The notes under the pieces: model-generated
Databases searched by the model: none
The model's input: only the letters and a program-made list of their open reading frames with translations
What the model was told of the DNA's origin: nothing
Position numbers and translations under genes: made by a program
In this document: one piece after another, positions 1 to 7,789 of the stretch
Numbering within the stretch: position 1 is the first letter of the stretch
Layout of the letters: each line of letters opens with the position of its first letter
Origin: Paracoccaceae bacterium
GTDB taxonomy: Bacteria; Pseudomonadota; Alphaproteobacteria; Rhodobacterales; Rhodobacteraceae
Assembly: GCA_013214575.1 (NCBI GenBank)
Contig: JABSSD010000148.1
Location: forward strand, 1-64,000
Reading direction: 5' to 3'
Length of the DNA: 64,000 nt

Positions 1-144
1 CGGATCAGGAGACGACACCCTGAGCGGCGGCAATGGTGCCGACAAGCTCTACGGGCAGGACGGTTTGGACAGGCTGTTCGGCGGATCAGGAGCCGACACC
101 CTGAGCGGCGGCAATGGTGCCGACAAGCTCTATGGTCAGGACGG
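1..144 (+). repeat. 81-bp tandem duplication within the RTX gene
   Basis: Bases 1-63 recur nearly unchanged at 82-144 (period 81 bp, 27 codons, three nonapeptides). The few differences include gac/gcc near base 12 versus 93 and tacggg/tatggt near base 49 versus 130. Near-identity at the DNA level points to a recent in-frame duplication, a common way for RTX arrays to change length. Confidence 0.85.
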
Positions 145-598
145 CAAAGACCGGTTGTACGGCAACGATGGCGCGGATCGGATATTTGGTGGCAATGGCA
201 ATGATCTTTTGCATGGCGGTTCCCAGAACGACCGATTGTACGGTGACGCCGGGGCAGACCGGCTGATTGGCGATACCGGCAATGACTACCTGTCAGGCAA
301 CAGCGGTGCAGACCGTTTGGAGGGTGGCGATGGCGCCGATATCCTGATTGGCGGCACCGAGGCGGACATCTTTGTCTTTACAGACGGCACCTGGGCTGAC
401 CGGATCACCGATTTCTCCACCCAGGAGGGCGACCGGATCATGTTTTCCGAGGTCACAACCCTGACCTCGTTTGCCGATGCCGCCGCCGCCGCCACGCAGA
501 CAGCCGACGGGCTGCTGATTGCCACCGGCAGCGGCGGATCGGTTCTTCTGGATGGCCTGTTGCTCACAGACCTGGACGTGAATGACTTTATTTTCTGA
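1..598 (+). CDS. RTX-type calcium-binding repeat protein, 3' part
   Basis: The reading frame is open from base 2, so the gene starts upstream of the window and only the C-terminal ~199 residues are here. Residues up to about 120 are tandem glycine/aspartate nonapeptides of the GGxGxDxLxG kind, which in this family bind calcium and fold into a parallel beta-roll outside the cell. A non-repeat tail follows (a TWADRITDF-like stretch, then acidic and Ala-rich sequence ending in DVNDFIF). Such tails usually carry the type I secretion signal. The catalytic or adhesive part, if any, lies outside the window, so the function of the whole protein is unknown. No secretion genes follow. Confidence 0.9.
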   Translation, partial: GSGDDTLSGGNGADKLYGQDGLDRLFGGSGADTLSGGNGADKLYGQDGKDRLYGNDGADRIFGGNGNDLLHGGSQNDRLYGDAGADRLIGDTGNDYLSGNSGADRLEGGDGADILIGGTEADIFVFTDGTWADRITDFSTQEGDRIMFSEVTTLTSFADAAAAATQTADGLLIATGSGGSVLLDGLLLTDLDVNDFIF

Positions 599-746
599 CG
601 CCGTTGAATGGATAAATCCGCAGGGTTCGCCCGAATTGCACTTGCCCCGAAATCGGGTAGTATTGCGATAGTGTTGCGGGTTTTCCCTTCAAATGGGGTC
701 TTACCAATCCTATTGTAAAAGAATGGTATTATCGTCGGAGACGGTC

Positions 747-1049
747 ATGAAAGCACTTCTTATTCTGCCGGCCTTGCTGGCCATCACAGCTTGCGAGGTG
801 CCCAATAGCGCGACGCGGACATCGGCAAGCGGCAGCACCGAAATCAAACTTCAAAACAACCAGAATTGCTGGGACAACCAATGCATGCGGTACAATGCAT
901 ATAACGGCACGTTTTCAATCCCAGGCCGCTATTCGGTCAACGCCCCCGCGGGCGCCATACGGAGCGACGGCTATATATCCGTGGACGCATTTCAACAGAC
1001 CTATGCCCGGGCGAGACGCGCCTCCTTCAATGGTCGTGAAAACAGATAG
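747..1049 (+). CDS. Small lipoprotein of unknown function
   Basis: A 100-residue protein starting at MKALLILPALLAITAC. This is a short basic N-terminus, a hydrophobic stretch and a lipobox ending at Cys16, so the product should be lipid-modified and exported. An upstream in-frame start at 693 would bury the signal sequence, so 747 is preferred. The mature part is small, Asn/Gln- and Arg-rich, with a C-x4-C pair near residues 48-53 and no family I recognise. It stands alone between the RTX gene and the cold-shock gene. Confidence 0.7.
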   Translation: MKALLILPALLAITACEVPNSATRTSASGSTEIKLQNNQNCWDNQCMRYNAYNGTFSIPGRYSVNAPAGAIRSDGYISVDAFQQTYARARRASFNGRENR

Positions 1050-1713
1050 TGCAGCCACCAATTCGGCCCCACATTCGGCGCTCAGGGCCCGAGTGGCGCA
1101 GAGCCAAGACCGCCCGCTCTCCGCGCTCAAGGATCAGCGCCGCTGCGGCACCGGTTCCACCGCAACATCTGTGGGGCCCAGTTTTGGCGGCGAATCACCC
1201 ATTCCCAGACCCGACCATCTAGCCCGGCTGGCCGTTCCCCCCCTGCTGGCCGCCTCTTCGCCGCAATATACCACTGTCATGCAAATTATTTCCAACCTGT
1301 CGCCGAGGTCCCGGGGACTGGCTGATAGCGGCCCATTAGCGACAACCAGAGGCGTTCCGACCTGGCATTGATCCCCTGTAAGCTGATCTATCTCGCCAGT
1401 ACAAAAATGATTATTCATTTTTTTCCGATAGTTACCCGCGCGTCCGGACTTATGGAACCCGCAGGCCTGTGACTGAGCATTTGGCCGGTCGGGCAACATC
1501 CGCCCGCAAAAGAGACAGCGGATTTCGGCCAATCTACGCCTATGTTGAATTTAGCTCTTGATAGCTGCGCCACAATCCCGCAAATGGACATGGCTAACGA
1601 TTTTCTTTTTCGGCCTACTGTCTCCCGTTCTACGGCGTTCAGTCTTTCGATCCAGACCTGACATGCCGAGCTGTCGCACCAACGCGGGCAGCAAATAATT
1701 GGAGACTACGGAT
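1050..1713. other. Intergenic region, no supported gene
   Basis: About 660 bases without a convincing gene. The frames across it (for example a 132-codon minus-strand frame at 1134-1532) lack a recognisable domain or ribosome-binding site. The last ~150 bases probably carry the promoter and 5' leader of the cold-shock gene; such leaders are often structured, but no specific element could be assigned. Confidence 0.5.
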
Positions 1714-1920
1714 ATGGCCAATGGCACCGTAAAATGGTTCAACTCTACTAAAGGCTTCGGCTTCATCGCACCAGAAGGCGGCAGCAACGATGTATTCGTT
1801 CACATTTCCGCTGTTGAGCGTTCCGGTCTGACCGGTCTGGCCGACAACCAGAAAGTGACTTTTGACATCGAGCCCGGCCGTGACGGTCGTGAGTCCGCTG
1901 TGAACCTCGCACTGGCATAA
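1714..1920 (+). CDS. Cold-shock protein, CspA family
   Basis: A 68-residue single cold-shock domain that binds single-stranded nucleic acid and melts RNA secondary structure in the cytoplasm. RNP1 is seen as KGFGFI at residues 13-18 and RNP2 as VFVHI at 27-31. Length is that of the typical CspA family. The ATG at 1714 (MANGTVKWF) is chosen over the in-frame TTG at 1699 because GGAG sits just before it and family members begin this way. Single-gene unit followed by a clear terminator. Confidence 0.95.
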   Translation: MANGTVKWFNSTKGFGFIAPEGGSNDVFVHISAVERSGLTGLADNQKVTFDIEPGRDGRESAVNLALA

Positions 1921-1946
1921 GCCTTTTCGAAGACAAGTTGTAGAAG

Positions 1947-1981
1947 CGCGGCCCCTGTTTAGCGGGCCGCGTTTTGCGTTT
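1947..1981 (+). terminator. Rho-independent terminator of the cold-shock gene
   Basis: An 8-bp GC-rich stem (CGCGGCCC at 1947-1954 with GGGCCGCG at 1964-1971) and a 9-base loop, followed by a T-rich run (ttttgcgttt). It lies 26 bases after the stop codon. Confidence 0.8.
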
Positions 1982-2103
1982 CTAGCGCCGACTTCAGCCC
2001 CATGCCCACAATGAAATGCGGCGAGTTAACAGAATTTTGTGCTCTTTGGATGCATTCTTTGGCCAGACCAAGATCCCATCCAATAACTTGAGTGATCACC
2101 AGC

Positions 2104-2667
2104 ATGATTATAAAGCGAACCATTGCAGCCGCCACCCTCGCGTCCATCGCCAGCGTAGCGTTCTCCGCAGAGCTGCCGCTGGCAGACCCGATCTCTGCAA
2201 GAATCTTTTTAGAATTGCATAGTATTCAGAAACTCTCCGCCGATATTCGGCCTCTGGTCTCCGCACCGGGTGAGGCGTTTCGCGTCATTGATGGCGACTT
2301 CCTTGCACTGGGCAACCTCAGAATACGTCTGGTTGGCATCGACGCCCCGAAGGCTGCTCAACAATGCAACACAGCAAGCGGTTCATTTTGGGATTGCTCG
2401 GCTCAATCCAGTGACCGTGCCCGAAATATCATTCACCTGGCCGAGCGTGTCGACTGCTTCAGCAGCGACACTGGAAACCATGGGCTCTACCTTGCCTCCT
2501 GCCAGGCAGACGGCCGCGACGTCGGTGCCCTATTGGTCGAAGAAGGGCTGGCATGGCCCGACCAGGATCAGGGCTATTATCTTTCGGAATCAAACCTGGC
2601 CCAGGCCGATGGGATTGGCATCTGGCAGGCCTACACTCAACCCCCATGGGAATGGCGCATGCAGTAG
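2104..2667 (+). CDS. Secreted SNase-fold (thermonuclease-like) protein, possibly inactive
   Basis: A 187-residue protein with an N-terminal signal peptide (MIIKRTIAAATLASIASVAFSA) and a staphylococcal-nuclease fold: RVIDGD, then IRLVGIDAP, then DGRDVGALLVEEGLAWP. The calcium-site aspartates and the first arginine of the fold are present. The glutamate that normally follows DAP (general base, Glu43 in the staphylococcal enzyme) is lysine (DAPK). The YGR arginine (Arg87) is replaced in HGLYLA. An active nuclease is therefore doubtful. ATG 2104 is used; a GTG at 2092 is possible. No operon partner. Confidence 0.75.
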   Translation: MIIKRTIAAATLASIASVAFSAELPLADPISARIFLELHSIQKLSADIRPLVSAPGEAFRVIDGDFLALGNLRIRLVGIDAPKAAQQCNTASGSFWDCSAQSSDRARNIIHLAERVDCFSSDTGNHGLYLASCQADGRDVGALLVEEGLAWPDQDQGYYLSESNLAQADGIGIWQAYTQPPWEWRMQ

Positions 2668-2689
2668 CACTGACACCGGGACTTGTCGT

Positions 2690-2765
2690 CAATGCCGCAG
2701 CAGCTGGCCACCACTCAGCAAGAGCGGCGGCCTTGTTCCGCTTGAAATGGACGCCAGGGCAAAGG
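2690..2765 (-). pseudogene. IS6-family transposase, C-terminal scrap
   Basis: On the minus strand the short stretch FKRNKAAALAEWWPAAA matches the extreme C-terminus of IS6-type transposases as I remember them (FKxNRTAALAEWRQLAA). A related motif occurs in the larger IS6 remnant at 13.6-14.0 kb. No other part of the transposase adjoins it. Identification rests on about 17 residues. Confidence 0.45.
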
Positions 2766-2860
2766 CGAGGCCAAGATTTTAAGGGGTGTGACCGGGCCGC
2801 GATGCCCCCCCCCTGGGCGCTCTGTAATCGCTCGACCAATTGGCGGCCATCGCCTGACAG

Positions 2861-3300
2861 GGCTTTGTTGCACAAATAGGGTGATGGGCATGCTTCGCCT
2901 TTCCCCGGACGGGCTTATCCTACGGCCTCTGTTTTGGGTATGCCAAGAGCGGTGAAACCGCTGAGGATCGCAGCACGGATTTGGATCCCGGCAACCTGCC
3001 GGTCGAAGTCTCGCGCTGAGAGGCGCGTCCCCGATGCGGCTGCGCGTCACCTCGATTGCTGGTATCTCTAGCGATCGTTGCCCTATAGGCCTGCTGACGT
3101 CCCCGCTGCCCCGTTCCATGATTTACCCGCAAACCACTGCCGGGCAGTGGATCGTAAGGGCGCCTCGTCGCTTCAGTGCAAGGTGATAGTTCAACCCGTT
3201 TTTGGTCTTGTAAATCGCTGCTGTCCAGCTGCTCAGGGCCGCCAGCTATCACGCTGATTTCACAGGGTGAATCCCATCATCAGATTGGTGCAACAAAGCC
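2861..3300 (-). mobile_element. IS5-family (IS903-like) element, internally deleted, both ends kept
   Basis: The left end reads GGCTTTGTTGCACAAATAGG (2861-2880). The right end, read inward on the other strand, is GGCTTTGTTGCACCAATCTG (3300-3281), so the terminal inverted repeats survive. Inside, the minus strand encodes the characteristic transposase C-terminus (ARDFDRQVAGI, then AAILSGFTALGIPKTEAVG, about 3015-2915) with frame breaks upstream. At 440 bp the element is less than half of the usual ~1 kb, so it is a non-autonomous deletion derivative. No obvious target duplication flanks it. Confidence 0.75.
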
Positions 3301-3447
3301 GTGGGCAGGTATCACAAGCTGGTCGACAGGCCCATTTGCCTAAAGTCAGCGACAGAACCGTTTCGAAAACCAGAAGCCAGAAGTCAGGATTGGTGTCGGC
3401 ATTCTCAGCAAAATGACCAAACTTAGCCGTCCCGAGTTCGAGCTCCA

Positions 3448-4558
3448 TTACCGTTGGCAGATCACACGCGGGTTGCGCTGCCCCCAATCGGTGAACAGAT
3501 CGGCGATGATCCTTCCAGTGAGCTGCTCAATCGCCTTGGTGCTGATCGCTTGATCGCCCTGTCGGCCAAACGCAACGACCTCATCGCCGATCACCACTCC
3601 GGGCAGATCGGTGACATCCGCCACGATCGTATTCATCGAGATCTTCCCCAACACCGGCAAACACCTTCCCCGAATCAGCACGACACCGGACCCCGAAAGC
3701 TGGCGACAATAGCCGTTGGCATAGCCAAGCGCGATGCTGGCCAGCACCCTGTCACGGCGCAAACAAGTGGTCCGGTCATAGCCGATCGTGCTGCCTTTCG
3801 GATAGACACCCACGCTGATCACTCGCGATTTCAGCGTGAGAGTAGATTGGAAGTCTGGCCGCGAACCGGCAATGCCATATAAGATGGCACCACAGCGCAT
3901 CATATCGGTTTGGGGGTCTTGCCCAGAGGCCAGTGTCAGCGTGCTGCCCCCATGCACCAGCACATCTTCACGGCGCAGACCACTGTTGGCGAAGATCCAG
4001 GAAAGGTCATCTTGAAACCGGGCGATGCTGTCAGCCAGCTCTTTGGGTTCATTTGATGGGAAATGCGTACACAGCCCAACGACACGCTCACCGGCCAAAT
4101 CCAGAATCTCTTTGCAGGCTTCGCGGCCGCCAGCGGTTGAAAGTTCGAGCCCGTCGCGTGACATGCCATCCGCATTCAGCGAAAAATGCAGCCGGGGCAG
4201 CGCCCCCTGCCCCCGTGTCTCGATCAGTGATTTCACGCCGTCGACGGTTCCAACCAGCTCTTCAACACGGTCTTCCACAGCGTGTTTAACTTCTTGCGGA
4301 GTGGCTCAATATCGAGCCTGCAAACCCCGCATCACGCGCCGCCCGCGCCTCGGAGTTTGATGAAATCCCGATATAGCTGACACCCTGTTCGATCAACAAG
4401 GGCACCACGTTTTCAATACCATGCCCATAGGCATCAGCCTTGACCACGGCGCAAAACCGGGTGCCTTGTGGCAGTCGCGCCAGTGCATGGGTCAGGTTTT
4501 GCGCAATTCTTGGCAGCGAGATCTCACACCATGAGCTTTCCAACAATTGATCATCCAT
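3448..4558 (-). pseudogene. alr: Alanine racemase, split by a frameshift
   Basis: PLP-dependent alanine racemase (L-Ala/D-Ala) family. The N-terminal half starts at ATG 4558-4556 and contains the PLP lysine motif AVVKADAYGHG (Lys40). The C-terminal half, in another frame, has the catalytic-tyrosine segment STIGYDRT and GKISMNT. The frames change near 4290-4310, after GFAG. The frame that ends at 4286 stops in SHSARS, while RATPQEVKHAVEDRVEEL continues in the other frame. The start overlaps the stop of the upstream amidohydrolase (ATGGATGA), so the two were coupled. Either a recent pseudogene or a sequencing error. The downstream half alone lacks the PLP lysine. Confidence 0.8.
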
Positions 4559-5753
4559 CCGCCGCCGGCCGATCAGTTTGCGCCGCCAACGCAGGGCTGC
4601 ACAAGATCTGTTCAATGATCTCAACAAACAGCGAAATCCCAACTGGAATGAGTGCGTCAGGAAAGTCAAAATTGGGGTTGTGCAACTGCGGTTGATCCTC
4701 GCCAGAGCCAATGAACAACATTGCCGATTTTGCACCATCAAGCCCAAAACGACTGAAATCTTCCGACCAACGCATTGGCGCTGTCATAAGGTGTTCGATC
4801 AGATCAAGATTTTGGGCTGAGCGCGCGGCGATGGCCACGGCACTGGCCTTATTCACATTTGCCAAAAACACGTCATGCCAGCAGACCGCAGCCGATAGTG
4901 CAGTCTTTTGCCCAAGCGCGGTGCTCACCAGAGTTTCGGCCTCGGCGACCATCCGGTCCATTTGCCGGTCTGTCTGGCTGCGCAGTGTCACCCACAGCTC
5001 GCCATCTCCCGGTGCAATACCAAAACTCGCCTTTCCCAAACGACAATGAGTCAGCGTGGCCAGGGAAAAATCGTCATCCATAGTGCCGCCATGGCCAAGA
5101 AGAGGCAAAGTCTGCATCAAACCCGCCATCACCTGAGCGGGCGAAACCCCATCTTCGGGGGCTGCAGCATGCGAGGTTTTGCCCGTTAATGTGATCTTCA
5201 TCCCCCGCGACGCGCAATTGCTCGGGCCTTCGCGCAGGCCAATCTCACCCAATGGGCGGCCCGGAACGTTGTGATAGGCAAAGGCAAAATCGGGACGAAT
5301 CTCGGGCCAGCGCGGATCGTTGATCACGGCTTGTGCGCCTGCTCCGGTCTCTTCGGCAGGTTGAAACAGCAAAACAACGCGCCCGTATTCTGGGCGTTTG
5401 GCCAGGGCCAACCCCACCCCGAGCACCATCACCATATGGCCGTCATGCCCGCAAAGATGGCCTTTGCCCGCGATCTTGGAGCGATGCGACAGCTCGGAGA
5501 TTTCGTGAATCGGCAGGCCATCAAGCTCACAGCGGATCAGGACCGTCGGGCCGTCTTGCTTGCCGATGAATTCAGCCGCAACGCCGTGACCGCCCAGACC
5601 CGTCCAAATCCGGTCCGCGCCTGCGCGCTCTAGCTCAACAGCGATGCGCGCACTGGTCTGTTTTTCTTCGCCCGAAACCTCGGGGGCTTGATGCAGGGCT
5701 CGGCGCAGCTCGCCCAGTTCTGCAATCTGACGATCAGTCAAGGCACGTGTCAT
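4551..5753 (-). CDS. M20-family amidohydrolase (N-acyl amino acid deacylase type)
   Basis: Zinc-dependent amidohydrolase of the M20D group, which removes acyl groups from N-acyl amino acids or hydrolyses related amides in the cytoplasm. Metal-site motifs visible are Cys101/His103 in CGHDGH, the catalytic Glu pair in QPAEET (134-135) and the His of AYHNVPG. The ~400-residue length fits the family. ATG 5753 (MTRAL) is preferred; a GTG 15 bases upstream is possible. It is the fourth gene of a catabolic operon, between the acetylpolyamine deacetylase homologue and the broken alanine racemase, which suggests a job on an acylated amino acid. The substrate is not known. Confidence 0.85.
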   Translation of the reverse strand: MTRALTDRQIAELGELRRALHQAPEVSGEEKQTSARIAVELERAGADRIWTGLGGHGVAAEFIGKQDGPTVLIRCELDGLPIHEISELSHRSKIAGKGHLCGHDGHMVMVLGVGLALAKRPEYGRVVLLFQPAEETGAGAQAVINDPRWPEIRPDFAFAYHNVPGRPLGEIGLREGPSNCASRGMKITLTGKTSHAAAPEDGVSPAQVMAGLMQTLPLLGHGGTMDDDFSLATLTHCRLGKASFGIAPGDGELWVTLRSQTDRQMDRMVAEAETLVSTALGQKTALSAAVCWHDVFLANVNKASAVAIAARSAQNLDLIEHLMTAPMRWSEDFSRFGLDGAKSAMLFIGSGEDQPQLHNPNFDFPDALIPVGISLFVEIIEQILCSPALAAQTDRPAADG

Positions 5754-5791
5754 GGGGCATTCTTTCACATTGGGGCCAAGCGGCCATAGCT

Positions 5792-6817
5792 TCAGCGAGC
5801 GGCTTGATAGCCTGTCAGGCAGCGCGTCAGATTGGCGCCGAGGCTGTCAGAGAGATAGCCGCCCTCTTGCACGAACAGCACCGGTATCCCTAAGTCAGCT
5901 ACCGCAGCCCCGATCCGGGAAAATCCGTCCTGGGTGACAGCAAGTCCCTGAAATGGATCATCAATTGACGCATCCAACCCCAAGGCAACCACCAGGACAT
6001 CGGCCCCAAACAGAGACACACGTTCCAGCGCGGTGGCCAGTGCTTTCATAAAGCCGTCATCATCGGTGCCGCGCGCCAGTGGCAGGTTGAGATTGTAACC
6101 CAGCCCACGCCCTTCGCCCCGTTCTTGGGCATAACCCCAGAAGAACGGGTAAAATCGCTCAGGATCGGCATGAATAGAGACGGTCAGCACGTCGTCGCGG
6201 TCATAGAACATGCCCTGTGTACCGTTGCCATGGTGCACATCGACATCGACGATTGCCGGGCGCAAACCTGCGGCGCACAACCGCTCAGCGGCGATGCCCG
6301 AATTGTTGAGAAAGCAAAACCCACCGGCCAAATCGCCAAAAGCATGGTGTCCCGGCGGACGCGACAGCACATATGCGGATTGGGCACCGTCGACGAGAAT
6401 ATCCGCGCCAGTGATCGCCGATTGCGCTGACCAATAAGCCGCCTCCCAGGTGCCTTTTGCAATCGGGCAGGCCGTGTCAGCCTGATGATAGCCAGATTGG
6501 CCGGCCGCCGATTTCGGGTAGCCATCGCTGCGGCGTGCAGGATGGACATTTGGGATCACCTCATCACTGGCGCCTTCAATATATTGCCAACGACGGTAGA
6601 TGTTTTTGAGGAAGGTTAGATATTCAGCCGTATGCACCGCTGCAATCGGGCCAAGACCCTCATCCTTGGGGGCTTCAAAAATGCAGCCCGCAGCCTCGGC
6701 ACCGGCGCGCAGTACCTCAATGCGTTTGGGCTGCTCGGGGTTTGGAAGTATCTTGCCATTGGCCATGAAATGCTTGGGGTCATGCCGCCATTGGCGCTCG
6801 TCTAGTATCGCTCTCAT
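5792..6817 (-). CDS. Histone deacetylase-family acetylpolyamine amidohydrolase
   Basis: A 341-residue zinc deacetylase of the AphA/HDAC fold. It shows the His-His pair in RPPGHHAF (His157, His158), the zinc ligands in DVDVHHGNG (Asp193, His195), the later Asp in LGLDAS and the C-terminal EGGY tyrosine. Bacterial members remove acetyl groups from acetylated polyamines or similar omega-amines. The gene sits between the M20 amidohydrolase and the BKACE gene in one operon, so an acetylated amino compound taken up by the neighbouring ABC importer is a plausible substrate (inference). The start is ambiguous: ATG 6832 and ATG 6817 both lie near a duplicated ribosome-binding segment. Confidence 0.88.
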   Translation of the reverse strand: MRAILDERQWRHDPKHFMANGKILPNPEQPKRIEVLRAGAEAAGCIFEAPKDEGLGPIAAVHTAEYLTFLKNIYRRWQYIEGASDEVIPNVHPARRSDGYPKSAAGQSGYHQADTACPIAKGTWEAAYWSAQSAITGADILVDGAQSAYVLSRPPGHHAFGDLAGGFCFLNNSGIAAERLCAAGLRPAIVDVDVHHGNGTQGMFYDRDDVLTVSIHADPERFYPFFWGYAQERGEGRGLGYNLNLPLARGTDDDGFMKALATALERVSLFGADVLVVALGLDASIDDPFQGLAVTQDGFSRIGAAVADLGIPVLFVQEGGYLSDSLGANLTRCLTGYQAAR

Positions 6818-6849
6818 TTGCCTGTCCTGCATCTTGCCTGTCCTGCATC
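6818..6849. repeat. Two tandem 16-bp units at the deacetylase start
   Basis: The unit ttgcctgtcctgcatc occurs at 6818-6833 and again at 6834-6849. On the minus strand it duplicates both the AGGACAGG ribosome-binding segment and an in-frame ATG, giving two possible starts 15 codon-bases apart. Confidence 0.8.
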
Positions 6850-6859
6850 TTGGTTGTGC

Positions 6860-7786
6860 TTAAATCGCGGTACGATCGGCACCTTTTAGGCCCAGCATCG
6901 CGCGGGCTTCGGTTGGGGTGGCGACCTCGCGGCCCAGATCCTCAACGATCCGCCGGATCTTGACGACCTGCTCGGCATTGGTTTTGGCCAAGGTGCCGCG
7001 CGAAATCATCAAGCTGTCTTCCAGGCCAACCCGCACATGCCCGCCCATCGCCGCCGCCATGGTAATAAACGGCATCTGGTGACGCCCGGCCGCCAGAACC
7101 GAAAACATATAGTCATCGCCAAACAGCTTGTCGGCGATCACCTTCATATGCATCAGGTTCTCCGGGTCAGCCCCCATACCGCCCAACACACCAAAGACGA
7201 ATTGAATGAACAGAGGCTTTTGCACCAGCCCACGATCCACAAAATGCTTGAGCATATAGAGATGACCGATATCATAACATTCAAACTCGAACCGGGCGCC
7301 CCGCTCAGCGCCCATCTCGGTCAGGATGCGGGCCATATCCCGGGGCGTGTTCTTGAAAACCAAATCATCGCTGTTTTCCAGAAACGGCTTTTCCCAGTCA
7401 AATTTCCACTCGCTGACCTTCTGCACCGCCGGGTAAAGCGCAAAATTGAGCGAGCCCATATTCAGGCTGCACATCTCTGGCTCTGCCAACTTGGGAGCGG
7501 CCAGACGGTCATCCAGCGTCATCAGCGCGCTGCCACCGGTCGAGATGTTCAGCACTGCATCAGATGCCTGCTTTAGACGCGGCAAAAACGCCATAAAGTC
7601 TTCTTTGAGCGCCGAGGGCTGGCCGGTTTTAGGGTTGCGCGCATGAAGGTGCAAAATCGCCGCCCCCGCCTCGGCCGCCCCCAGTGCATGCTCGGTGATC
7701 TCGTCGGGCGTGATCGGCAAATAGGGCGACATTGATGGCGTGTGAATCGAGCCAGTAATAGCGCAAGTGATCAGGATTTTTGTCAT
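6860..7786 (-). CDS. Beta-keto acid cleavage enzyme (BKACE, DUF849)
   Basis: A 308-residue TIM-barrel enzyme of the DUF849/Kce family. These enzymes condense a beta-keto acid with acetyl-CoA to give acetoacetate and a new acyl-CoA; the founder cleaves 3-keto-5-aminohexanoate in lysine fermentation. The zinc-site motif HLHAR (His46, His48) is present near the N-terminus, as are the late segments VRVGLEDS and NAEQVVKIRRI. It ends 10 bases or so before the deacetylase leader and begins 3 bases after the aminotransferase stop, so co-transcription is clear. With an aminotransferase directly upstream, a beta-amino acid to beta-keto acid to acyl-CoA sequence is likely (inference). Confidence 0.9.
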   Translation of the reverse strand: MTKILITCAITGSIHTPSMSPYLPITPDEITEHALGAAEAGAAILHLHARNPKTGQPSALKEDFMAFLPRLKQASDAVLNISTGGSALMTLDDRLAAPKLAEPEMCSLNMGSLNFALYPAVQKVSEWKFDWEKPFLENSDDLVFKNTPRDMARILTEMGAERGARFEFECYDIGHLYMLKHFVDRGLVQKPLFIQFVFGVLGGMGADPENLMHMKVIADKLFGDDYMFSVLAAGRHQMPFITMAAAMGGHVRVGLEDSLMISRGTLAKTNAEQVVKIRRIVEDLGREVATPTEARAMLGLKGADRTAI

Positions 7787-7789
7787 CGG

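Noticed and set aside
895-1371. 158-codon plus-strand frame overlapping the lipoprotein gene
   Set aside because: Out-of-frame shadow of the lipoprotein gene extended into non-coding DNA, with low-complexity Pro/Arg content.
1134-1532. 132-codon minus-strand frame with C-x2-C and C/H residues
   Set aside because: No ribosome-binding site, no recognisable domain, and composition unlike the neighbouring genes; treated as chance.
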